From Citrobacter sp. MGH106 (GTDB lineage: Bacteria > Pseudomonadota > Gammaproteobacteria > Enterobacterales > Enterobacteriaceae), in the NCBI RefSeq assembly GCF_001037495.1, contig NZ_KQ089822.1, positions 2,343,403-2,407,402 on the forward strand: a stretch of DNA of 64,000 nucleotides. Direction: 5' to 3'. Below are positions 16,101 through 24,161 of the stretch, piece by piece. Positions within the stretch are counted from its first letter, which is position 1. Each line of letters opens with the position of its first letter. The notes beneath the pieces were generated by a model that was given only the letters and a program-made list of their open reading frames with translations, did not search any database and was not told the origin of the DNA. The translations under genes were made by a program, and so were the position numbers.

Positions 16101-19100
16101 GCGTGGTTATCAATATGGACAATGTGTTCGGTGGTCTGGATGACTTCGTTTTGCACGTGATCAAACGAAGTTACCGTCGCGGTAACTTTAACGTCCGAAT
16201 CGATATGTCCGCGATTATCGCTGAATGCGTAGGAATCAACCGCAATACTGTAGCCCAGTTGATGGTCAGGTAACTCCACGACATGCCCGGAATAGTGATA
16301 TCCGTTAATCTTGAGCACGACATCATCACCCACCTTCGCATCGCCCCCCACAATGCCAGTGAGAGTTTGTTTGGGTGTCTCCAGTTCACTGTAGTTAAGT
16401 ACGTTGTCATTCGTCACTGCACCAATGGAAATTGTGGCGTGGGCCTGTCTGTCAAGAGTGACCTGGTGATGCTCAACTGAACTCGCCGTGTTTCCTGCAT
16501 CATCATTACCCGTTACCGTCACCTGCACATCATTTTTACCTTCACGGAGGTAATGTGTTGGCACCGCAACCTCATAACGCAGATGTCCGTTATCGACCAC
16601 CACTACGCCATTAACAGTATGGCCGTTGACGCTCACAACAACAGGATCGCCCGCATGTACATCGCCACTGACTTTGCCACTGATAATCATCGGCATACGG
16701 GACTCGCTGGCATTCACGATGTTATCCCCATCCACCGTATCAATGTTCAGCGCGTTGTTGGCATGGCTATCCAGAATGATAGTTTTATGCTCAACGGCAA
16801 TAGCCGTGTTCCCGGCGTTATCGACGCCAGTAACCATCACCTGCACATCGTTTTTGCCTTCAACAAGCGCGCTATGCGGCACGGTGACATGATAGCCGAG
16901 ATGGCCATTTACCTCTGAAACTAAGCCTGTATAACTGTTGCCATTTACGCTGATCACGACAGGATCGCCTGCTTGTGCATCACCACGAACAGTGCCGCTA
17001 ATTTCCGCAGACTCATGGGCGTTGACGGTATCATCTCCCGCCACGATACCGATCGTCACCTCATTATGCGCATGACGATCAACGGTAATGACCCTATGCT
17101 CATAAGCAACCGCTTCGTTTCCCAGGTGGTCATGACTGGTCAACATGACCTTCACATTATTCTTGCCTTCGTGCAGCACACTGGTCGGTACAGGCACGCT
17201 GTAATACAGATGACCGGCAACACCCGCCACTTCACCAGCATAATCCCGGCCATTCACAGTAATAACGACCGGATCGCCTGCCTGAGCGTCACCACCGACA
17301 TTGCCACTGATCAAGGTTGGCAGACGAGATTCATTCATATTAATGATGTTATCGCCCGCAACCGTGCCAATATGCACCTCGTTAGACGCGAAGTTATCAA
17401 TATGAACCGTATGTTCGGTAATGACGGTGACTTCATTGTGAGCGGCGTCATGAGAGGTGACCGAGGCGGTGAATTTAATATCTCCGTCAATCATGGCGTG
17501 ATTATCACCAAATACCGCAGGATCCACAGAGATTTTATATCCCAGCGTTCCATCACCGAGATCGACAACGTTATCGATGAATTTATGCCCGTTAATATCC
17601 AGAGTCACGACATCGCCGCGACGAGCATCCCCACCGACTGTTCCGCTAATTATCTGCTTTTGCGCGTTCATTTCTGCGTGGCTTAGTGTGTTATCTTTCG
17701 TCACGCGATCAACGCTGACGGAAGCATCCGCATGGGTGTCCAGCACGACGTTTTGATGCGCCAGCGCAATCGCTTCGTTGCCCACCTTGTCATGACTGAT
17801 CACGTTGACCAGGACGTCGTTGTCACCTTCCTGAAGGAGACCCGGCGAAATCGCGACTTTATAATGCAGTTGCCCGTGGCCATCTTCAACGACCCGACCG
17901 GCAAAGCTCTGCCCCTGTACCTGCACCACAATCCGATCACCCGCTCTGGCATCCTTCCCGCTCACTACGCCAGTAATAAAGGTGTCATGCTGTGATTCCG
18001 CAGCGTTCACTACGTTATCGCCCGAGACCGTTCTGATAACCACAGCATTTTCGGCATGGTTATCAAGATGGACCGTGTGCTCTGTCGTCTGAGTGACAAC
18101 GTTACCGGCTTTATCATGGGCGGTGACGCTGACAGTGAACCTCAAATCGGCATTTACTTCACCGCCGTTATTACCCAATGCGCCGGCATCCACCGGGATG
18201 CGGTAACCCAGCGAACCGTCGTTCAGGACGATAACGTCTCCGGTGAAATGCTGCCCACGGATATCAATATCAACTCGATCTCCCGGACGAGCATCCCCGC
18301 CTACGCTGCCATGAACCCATTGCTTCGCATCCAGCTCATCGTGGTTCAGTACATTATCTTTTGTCACTGCATCCACGCTTATCGTGGCATCGGCATGGGT
18401 GTCCAGCACCACATTATGGTGCGCTACTGCGATCGCTTCGTTGCCTGCTTTATCGTGACTGGTCACCTTAACCTGGACGTCGTTGTCACCGTCCAGAAGT
18501 ACGCCCGGCGTTACTGCGATTTTATACTGTAACTGGCCTCCAGCATGGGCAAACGCTTCGCCCACGAAGTCCTTTCCGTTTACATGCACCACAACCCTGT
18601 CGCCCGCTCTGGCATCCTTCCCGCTCACTACACCGGTAACATAAGTGTCATGCTGCGATTCCGCCGCATTCACTACGTTATCGCCCGAGACCGTTCTGAT
18701 ATCCACGGTGTTAAAGGCGTAAGTATCCAGCGTCACATTTTTGTGCTCGACAGCTATCGCTTCGTTGCCCGCCATATCATGGCTCACCACCATGACCTGC
18801 ACGTTATTGTGGCCCTCACCCAGCGCATGGCCTGGTACAGGGACGGCATAACGTAGATGACCGTTGTCATCCAACACCTTGCCGTAAAACGTCATTCCGT
18901 TAACCGTGACTATCACACGGTCCCCTGACTGCGCATCACCAGCGACATCTCCGCTAATGACTGTCGGCATACGATTTTCGATGGCATTTACTGTGTTGTC
19001 GCCAGCCACGGTTCCGATGGTCAGAGAATTATCAGCCTGCGTATCAAGCGTGATTGTCTTGTACACTACTGAAATCGACGAGTTGCCAGATGAATCAACG

Positions 19101-20794
19101 CCGGAAACCATCACCTCTACATCATTACGACCTTCGTTTAACGTACCGTTCGGTACAGCGACGTTGTATCGCAGTGTGCCGTTTTCATCACTCACCGTAC
19201 CGTAAAACGGTAATCCGTTAACACTGACCACCACAGGGTCTCCGGCCTGAGAATCTCCGGTCACAACACCACTGATAAACGTTGGCATACGGTTTTCCAT
19301 CGCGTTTACCACATCTTCGCCAGCAACGGTGTTAATGCTTAGCTCGTTGTGGGCAAACCTGTCGAGGGTGACAATTTTGTGCTCAGTAGCAATAGCTTCA
19401 TTACCAGCAGCATCATGACTGATAACCTGGACCAGGACATCGTTTTCACCTTCGCGAAGCCGGTTTGTCGGGACAACAACCTCGTAACGCAACTGACCGT
19501 TATCACTGACGACAACCCCATGGGTATCATGCCCCCCAACAGTCACCGTCACCTGATCCCCCGCTTTGGCATCGCCACCGACGAAACCAGTAATCATAAC
19601 GGGCATGCGGGCTTCATTTGAATTGACGATGTTATCGTCAGCAACAGTACCAATCGTGACGGTGTTATGAATATCCAGATCGATATCAACATGATGGCGG
19701 GTTGAGGCTTGCGATGTATTACCTGCAGCATCCGTCGACGTCACAGTGGCTTGAACATGGGGATCGGAGAGCAATCCCTGAGTGGAGACGTTGATTTGAT
19801 AACCCAGCTTACCATTACCCAAATCGATAACAGTGTTGGTATAGGTCTGCCCGTCTACCAATAAAATGACTTTATCGCCAATCTTTGCATCACCCGCAAC
19901 AATACCGTGAATTAGCGTCTGCCGATTATGGGACTCCGCGATATTGATAACGTTATCTGGCGTAACACTGTCTATGGTGATGCTGTCATGCAAAGCGATG
20001 GTGTCAATAACTGCGACAGAGGTACTTTGCGCAGTACGGCCCGAAACGTCTGTAGCCGTTGCCTCTACGGTAATACGCCCTTCAACCATTTGGCTTAAAT
20101 CAGGCCGTGCTGCCCAGTGACCGTCAGTCACAGCTACATCGATGATTAATGTGTTTTTCTGGCTATCAGTGAAAATGAGCGTGACATGATTTTGGTTGCT
20201 GGTACCGCTAACGCTGGCATGATTTATTTCATTTTTACTTACGTAGCCATCGTTACCCGCAAAATCATCAATGTGAACCACGGGAGGAAGAACATGGAGG
20301 GCACCAGCTGAATCGCTTGCTGCGACGCCGCTATCAGGTAATCTACGCTCCCATTCTGGCTCACCGATCCCCCGCGTTTTGAAACCAGCCGTCGGGTTCA
20401 CTATCTGCCCGGTAAGCTCCAGTTGCACCAGAGTATGTCCACCGCCGCCACCTTCAATCTGTACTGGAGGTTCATTACCGGCGGCAGGCGCTTCAAATGA
20501 TTTAGTCGGGTCTTCACCTGATGCAATCGCATTCTGTAACGATGCAACATCCTGATTGTTATGATCATCGGAGTTTACGGTGTGCAGGCCATTCTCGCCC
20601 CATTGACTGTTTCGTCCAAGATCCAGGATTCGGCCATCAGACAGCGCTACGCTAACCGCACCGTTGCTGCCGGTAATAACCTCTTCACCGCTGTAAATTC
20701 TGTCACCTTCTTTCAGGAGGCGCTGCGAGCCATCCGCTTCCATGACATAAACCTGGCCAACTATCGTTTTAATCACACCGAGTAAATTACTCAC
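13148..20794 (-). CDS. Giant Ig-repeat adhesin with LapA-type retention module
   Basis: The frame encodes 2548 residues from a GTG start with AGGAGA upstream. Residues 1-70 match the retention module of LapA-type adhesins (VIKTIVGQV, LLKEGDRIYSGEEVITG, LSDGRILDLGRNSQW). PAAG at 103-106 sits where LapA has its LapG protease site TAAG, after ASGEDPTKSFEA. After a glycine-rich linker come one divergent and 21 regular Ig-like repeats of about 100 residues, each with a linker of the form D-x-H-A-x-A-x-I, then V-x-G-D-N, SGxVxGDAxAGD and VNG. The stop at 13148 is caused by an extra TA (CTATAGG instead of CTAGG); removing it joins the frame smoothly to the next one, giving about 3240 residues and 26 regular repeats. 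Type I secretion is inferred from the retention module. Confidence 0.85.
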   Translation of the reverse strand: MSNLLGVIKTIVGQVYVMEADGSQRLLKEGDRIYSGEEVITGSNGAVSVALSDGRILDLGRNSQWGENGLHTVNSDDHNNQDVASLQNAIASGEDPTKSFEAPAAGNEPPVQIEGGGGGHTLVQLELTGQIVNPTAGFKTRGIGEPEWERRLPDSGVAASDSAGALHVLPPVVHIDDFAGNDGYVSKNEINHASVSGTSNQNHVTLIFTDSQKNTLIIDVAVTDGHWAARPDLSQMVEGRITVEATATDVSGRTAQSTSVAVIDTIALHDSITIDSVTPDNVINIAESHNRQTLIHGIVAGDAKIGDKVILLVDGQTYTNTVIDLGNGKLGYQINVSTQGLLSDPHVQATVTSTDAAGNTSQASTRHHVDIDLDIHNTVTIGTVADDNIVNSNEARMPVMITGFVGGDAKAGDQVTVTVGGHDTHGVVVSDNGQLRYEVVVPTNRLREGENDVLVQVISHDAAGNEAIATEHKIVTLDRFAHNELSINTVAGEDVVNAMENRMPTFISGVVTGDSQAGDPVVVSVNGLPFYGTVSDENGTLRYNVAVPNGTLNEGRNDVEVMVSGVDSSGNSSISVVYKTITLDTQADNSLTIGTVAGDNTVNAIENRMPTVISGDVAGDAQSGDRVIVTVNGMTFYGKVLDDNGHLRYAVPVPGHALGEGHNNVQVMVVSHDMAGNEAIAVEHKNVTLDTYAFNTVDIRTVSGDNVVNAAESQHDTYVTGVVSGKDARAGDRVVVHVNGKDFVGEAFAHAGGQLQYKIAVTPGVLLDGDNDVQVKVTSHDKAGNEAIAVAHHNVVLDTHADATISVDAVTKDNVLNHDELDAKQWVHGSVGGDARPGDRVDIDIRGQHFTGDVIVLNDGSLGYRIPVDAGALGNNGGEVNADLRFTVSVTAHDKAGNVVTQTTEHTVHLDNHAENAVVIRTVSGDNVVNAAESQHDTFITGVVSGKDARAGDRIVVQVQGQSFAGRVVEDGHGQLHYKVAISPGLLQEGDNDVLVNVISHDKVGNEAIALAHQNVVLDTHADASVSVDRVTKDNTLSHAEMNAQKQIISGTVGGDARRGDVVTLDINGHKFIDNVVDLGDGTLGYKISVDPAVFGDNHAMIDGDIKFTASVTSHDAAHNEVTVITEHTVHIDNFASNEVHIGTVAGDNIINMNESRLPTLISGNVGGDAQAGDPVVITVNGRDYAGEVAGVAGHLYYSVPVPTSVLHEGKNNVKVMLTSHDHLGNEAVAYEHRVITVDRHAHNEVTIGIVAGDDTVNAHESAEISGTVRGDAQAGDPVVISVNGNSYTGLVSEVNGHLGYHVTVPHSALVEGKNDVQVMVTGVDNAGNTAIAVEHKTIILDSHANNALNIDTVDGDNIVNASESRMPMIISGKVSGDVHAGDPVVVSVNGHTVNGVVVVDNGHLRYEVAVPTHYLREGKNDVQVTVTGNDDAGNTASSVEHHQVTLDRQAHATISIGAVTNDNVLNYSELETPKQTLTGIVGGDAKVGDDVVLKINGYHYSGHVVELPDHQLGYSIAVDSYAFSDNRGHIDSDVKVTATVTSFDHVQNEVIQTTEHIVHIDNHADVSITVDPVTGDDIINHSESREHFTKVSGTVSGEDVHAGDKVVVTVNGRNYETVVASLAHQNGTLGYNVDVLTRDMLADPHHTITAHITGQDAAGNRQLVEASKELVVDLNAEATITIDPVTANHDNMINAAESGHEFTTITGTVSGDAKEGDLVTLHVNGLDLTGRVDANLHYSIDVSTYDLMSDPHLRASISVTDNANNTALIEAKQDIVVDTHVDATITVDPVTADNTLNDEELNHRFTLVTGNVTGEMHVGDPLTLTVNNHVYHGTVEDLGNNQMGYRIAVETTDIHSGDHKIYASIGVTDAAQNSAVVAAEHLVGIDDHADATVTINIISGDDVLNQLDQSSPTTVINGLVTGNINAGEFVHLTVNGHTYDVEVKPQAYLDNKLGYSFAASTADLLADPHIVATVNASDAAGNTITAGATHDVSRDDRAYATITIDSVTDDNVINNTEAHQEYTTVTGLVSGDVHSGDRVELIVNGQHYFGCVSDQGGGLHYSIDVSTADLISGDSKPVIHASVMGYDAAGNTVLAESDHTINIDTRADAEIKVGSLTLNGSRDFWVIEGTVGGDAKEGDVVKIFANGKNYETAVQKYSDGHLGFNGDRLIDAATGNPVYINAHDLDNNADVRVEITSTDPYGNSETASAQIHANVPWPATSNNGNTTTQPHNDQPHAVITLNPVAGNDIINQSDSQSPHTVIRGTVSGDVNLGDEVTLHIGKDSYTGYVTERPNLPGEYGYEISVDTQNLINHPDITATVTAHNDHGSQIVTVSKPLIIDTDVSATIKLDDIAGDNVINSVESRSGTTTVSGTVTGDNVHTGSNVTLTVNGHQITTQVFEDASHVLRFSKEISIDDLRHDPVIAASVTGNDDHGNVMTVTDGKTIAVDTDVKATVTINSVTDDNVLNLSETKSPVTQITGTVSGDVNPGEYVTLTVNNHKYHAKIAPDMAFKADIRTVDLLAEHRIDAKVTGNDTAQNSIDASRTAL

Positions 20795-21215
20795 AGCTTT
20801 CTCTCCTGGAGAACATCATTATTTTTATAAAAAATAAATATATTAAATAGCCACACCCTAAATAACTTGAATTGCAGGAAGGCAGCCAACACCTAAGCGG
20901 TTTAAGTATGATGGGTATATACAAAAAATCATTCAAGTTGCATCAAGGCGGCAAGTGAGTGAATCCCGATGAGCTCACTCTGGTAAGTGATTCGGGCGAA
21001 CGAACGTAGCCAACGCCGAGGCAGCTTGAAGGATGCCGTGCATAAAAATATTATACTTACCTGTGAAACAGATAGGGAGCGCGACAAATGTCCATTAATG
21101 GGCATTTGATTAATTGAAAGTTAAATTATAAACAAGTCAACATTAAAACATGCGCCGCAAAAAACACGACAATACTACAACAAATCAACCCCTGTAGGTT
21201 CTCCTGTAGTGACCG
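20795..21215. repeat. Adhesin upstream region with dispersed palindromic repeat
   Basis: About 420 bases have no gene. From about 20868 to 21035 it holds a dispersed repeat with words AACTTGAATTGCAGG, CAGCCAACACCT, CAAGTTGCATCAAGGCGGC, GAGTGAATCCCGATGAGC and CAGCTTGAAGGATG, including several imperfect inverted pairs (for example GAGCTCACTC around a short spacer with GTGATTCGGG). The first part is the reverse-orientation relative of the hairpin at 3852-3884. The remainder is A+T-rich and must contain the adhesin promoter; I cannot pick one hexamer pair confidently. Confidence 0.5.
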
Positions 21216-22238
21216 TTATATCTCGATGCTGGACTTATTTGTCATGTTATCCAGAACTGTTTTAATTACCTGTTGTTCAAAATGCTCTGCATGCAGATAT
21301 CTTTTTTCTTTATAATTTTTACTTGTATCCCGATCGGGTTGATGTAAAAAACATTCTGGAGGCGTACACGAGATAATTGAGTTAATTATTCCAACTGGCT
21401 GCGGATATTCAAAAAACAGCGAGCCGGAGCAATAATTATGGGTGAGTTGCCACTCGGACAATTCGTTCAGGAAACAATCCGACTCTGGTTTTGGTATTGC
21501 GCTGGCTTTATCGTGACCTAAAACAATAAAAGCAAGATTGTACAACCCATGTGCATATGGCCAGAACATTTTATTGAGCTTAGTGACACCAAACTCCCTT
21601 ACTTGTGGAACACTTTTACAATATAGATCGAGTAGTGTTCCCGCTTCGGCAACGTTTCCATCAAGAAGTGCAATCAGGTATCGAATAGCCAGGAGATCGT
21701 GAGTGGCCTGCTTAGTCGCAAGTACCCTTTTTGCGCCTTCCCTTGCATCTGTTTCAAAGTCAGTACGTTTGTACCATAAAGCCATAACTAAATTGGTAAT
21801 CGCTATTGTAACAGGATGACCATTGTCACTCAGACCACACTTTTCAGGTAAAAGAAGTGACACACGATAAAACATGCCGGCGGCAAGAATATCCAGGGTC
21901 GTCCATATATTGATGCAGTGATCGCATCCGGAATCCACACCCAACGTCACGTGCCTGACCATGGCAGACTGACGCAGGGCTGAATGTAGAAGTTCCATGT
22001 CCTTTGACTGTATCGCGGTTTTGTACCCCAATAACTCTGGCTTACCTTTCATGCGAAGCATAAAAAGCCATGAACTTACCTGCTCATGAAGGGAATAACC
22101 TTCGTGGCACTCATCATGAATAGCAAGGCACTCAGCTAAATAGTCATTCATGCTCATCCAGACAAGGGCATTTTTTACAGCCTCTTTTTCGTATTCTCGC
22201 TGGTATGCACGTTGATATTTAGGGGAAATAATAGCCAT
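21216..22238 (-). CDS. Hypothetical 340-residue protein
   Basis: Not recognised with confidence. From ATG 22238 (AGG six bases upstream) it has 340 residues; the frame extends ten hydrophobic codons further without a site, so those are excluded. The protein appears helical and cytoplasmic, with TPR-like leucine and alanine spacing around residues 160-220 (ATHDLLAIRYLIALLDGNVAEAGTLLDLYC split over two helices) and a few cysteines. Proteins of similar look are annotated as Imm49-type immunity proteins, but I cannot verify that here. It lies between the adhesin and the diguanylate cyclase on the same strand, with gaps of about 400 and 130 bases. Confidence 0.55.
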   Translation of the reverse strand: MAIISPKYQRAYQREYEKEAVKNALVWMSMNDYLAECLAIHDECHEGYSLHEQVSSWLFMLRMKGKPELLGYKTAIQSKDMELLHSALRQSAMVRHVTLGVDSGCDHCINIWTTLDILAAGMFYRVSLLLPEKCGLSDNGHPVTIAITNLVMALWYKRTDFETDAREGAKRVLATKQATHDLLAIRYLIALLDGNVAEAGTLLDLYCKSVPQVREFGVTKLNKMFWPYAHGLYNLAFIVLGHDKASAIPKPESDCFLNELSEWQLTHNYCSGSLFFEYPQPVGIINSIISCTPPECFLHQPDRDTSKNYKEKRYLHAEHFEQQVIKTVLDNMTNKSSIEI

Positions 22239-22374
22239 AAAAAACCTGCAAATTAGTAGCGTTAGCACTACTTTACGATAAAAAAGAGAAGCGATTATGG
22301 TGAGTTATCACGTCGAAATCAGTCGCTTCCTTGCCCTTTACACAGCCTACGAAAACGGTATTTATCACCCATCA

Positions 22375-23892
22375 CTATCGGCGTTCCGCATATTTGCTAC
22401 GTTTGTGTTGATACAGTAATTCGTCCGCTTTCAACATTGCAACTTCAAGCGTATCGCCTGGCTGCATCTGGTGCGCTCCCCAGGAGAACGCCACCAGTTT
22501 ATCGCGATCAATAGTGAGCAATTGTTCCTGCACGCGATCGATAACATCACGCGACTTATTCAGTGAATAATCGATAAGAACCAGGCAGAACTCATCCCCC
22601 CCCAGCCGTATGCCATAATCACTTTTACGAATAGTATTTCCCAGCGCCAAACCCAGTGCCTGTATCGCTTTATCACCCATATGGTGGCCAAGCGTATCAT
22701 TTATTTTTTTGAGTCCATCGCTGTCAATCGCGATGATCGTGACAGGGATGTTGCGATCAACGAGCGCGCGTATTTTTTGCTCAAGTTCAGGTGTAATAAC
22801 TTTTCTGTTATACAGGCCAGTCATCACATCCGTCACGTTATCCCGCGAAAGCGATTCCTGTCTGATTAACTGCTTATGCGCATATCGGCATAATGTCCAG
22901 GTCCCCAGAACATACAAAATAAATAGCCACAGATTAGCGATGATGACGTAGATAGCATCCAGTTTGACATGGAGAGTGTAATACTGGGTGATTTTGTCCT
23001 GGTAACTGATCAAACCAAAAGATTTGAGATCCGGGTTATGAAAAATAATATTCGCACCGGTTGCATTATCCGTAACATACAGAGACAGGAATTTCCATAG
23101 CAACGGCCGGTCAACTGTTTCGAATGAAACGATAAGATCGTTAATATTGATATCTGTAATCAGAATGCCTTTCACTTTATCTCCCAGGAACACTGGAGTA
23201 AGCATGCTGATAATATTATTTTGAGTATAACCATCCTGGTAAATATGAGACACAATGCTTTCCCCTCGTATCAGGTCATCCAGAGCGTTCTCATCGATGG
23301 TAATAGTATGTGCGCTACGCGCGATATTAATGCTGCGACCATTATTAACTAACCAGTTACTAAAGGTATAGTCACGGGTATTAACCAGTTTATTGATGTA
23401 AATATAGTTATGTGAAAGATCTATGTAGTATCTGATATTCCTGAAAGCATAGCCGGTATAGTTTGAAAAACTGTACTTTTGTGAGACCGTACTCCCTGGA
23501 CTTTGAATTATGGACATCGCGCCAATATCACGCCCCCACTCTGTACACGTTTTATTCTGAGTCTGTAAGGTCCCTTCAAGGTTTTTCATAGTTTTAGACA
23601 GAAGGTTAAACCCGTAGATGTTGCCCTCGTTTTCTACATGTCGACAGATCTCTGCCAGTTCACTATCGGTAAGGTTATCGGAGGATGTTCTGGAATAGAA
23701 TTCCCGCGAAAGCCGACTGGCGATATTCTGATTAATTGACTCTTCATGGAATAGTGCCGATTTGCCATTTTCAGCGACATATCCCATATAATTCTGTAAA
23801 TTTCGCGCTTCATGCACGGCCAGCGCGATGAACACTAAGGTGGTACAAACCACAGTCAAGATAATCGCACTAATATATTTTTGTCTCGACAA
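22375..23892 (-). CDS. Membrane-bound diguanylate cyclase (GGDEF)
   Basis: The enzyme makes cyclic di-GMP from two GTP. I chose the TTG at 23892, nine bases after AAGGAG, giving 505 residues; the frame extends 29 codons upstream without a better site. Residues about 8-27 form a membrane helix, then a periplasmic sensor domain of about 290 residues (Cache-like, inferred) is followed by a second helix near 315-335. The C-terminal GGDEF domain has the intact motif RLGGDEF (GGDEF at 431-435) and an RxxD inhibitory site (RKSD) five residues before it, so product inhibition is likely. It is divergent from the EAL gene and adjacent to the adhesin region. Confidence 0.9.
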   Translation of the reverse strand: MSRQKYISAIILTVVCTTLVFIALAVHEARNLQNYMGYVAENGKSALFHEESINQNIASRLSREFYSRTSSDNLTDSELAEICRHVENEGNIYGFNLLSKTMKNLEGTLQTQNKTCTEWGRDIGAMSIIQSPGSTVSQKYSFSNYTGYAFRNIRYYIDLSHNYIYINKLVNTRDYTFSNWLVNNGRSINIARSAHTITIDENALDDLIRGESIVSHIYQDGYTQNNIISMLTPVFLGDKVKGILITDININDLIVSFETVDRPLLWKFLSLYVTDNATGANIIFHNPDLKSFGLISYQDKITQYYTLHVKLDAIYVIIANLWLFILYVLGTWTLCRYAHKQLIRQESLSRDNVTDVMTGLYNRKVITPELEQKIRALVDRNIPVTIIAIDSDGLKKINDTLGHHMGDKAIQALGLALGNTIRKSDYGIRLGGDEFCLVLIDYSLNKSRDVIDRVQEQLLTIDRDKLVAFSWGAHQMQPGDTLEVAMLKADELLYQHKRSKYAERR

Positions 23893-24161
23893 AATGGCTA
23901 ACTCCTTGTTGTACCTCCAAGAAATGAGCTCAAGTATAGCATCAATCCATCCCTCGTGGCCTGCGGATAGGTACAACACAGCGTGGCGCTGTCAATCCGG
24001 CACGATGGCCGCGTGATACATAACTCAAACGATAAGAAATAGAGTAGAAATGTCGATGGGGTTATGGATATTTTTTATTCTGTCTACCATGCTTTGCCTA
24101 CTCGTCAGTTAAGCGAACCACTCATCCCCAGAGATTACGTCTTTTGGCCGAGGACACGACA

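Noticed and set aside
11514..19621. Long plus-strand frames opposite the adhesin (for example 11514-12257 and 16973-17686)
   Set aside because: They are antisense shadows of the repeated adhesin sequence: histidine-, methionine- and arginine-rich, without ribosome binding sites or recognisable domains, and they recur with the repeat period.
13148..20794. Regular repeats in the DNA, considered as a CRISPR or satellite array
   Set aside because: The period is about 300 bases in one open frame and encodes Ig-like protein repeats; there are no short identical repeats with unique spacers.
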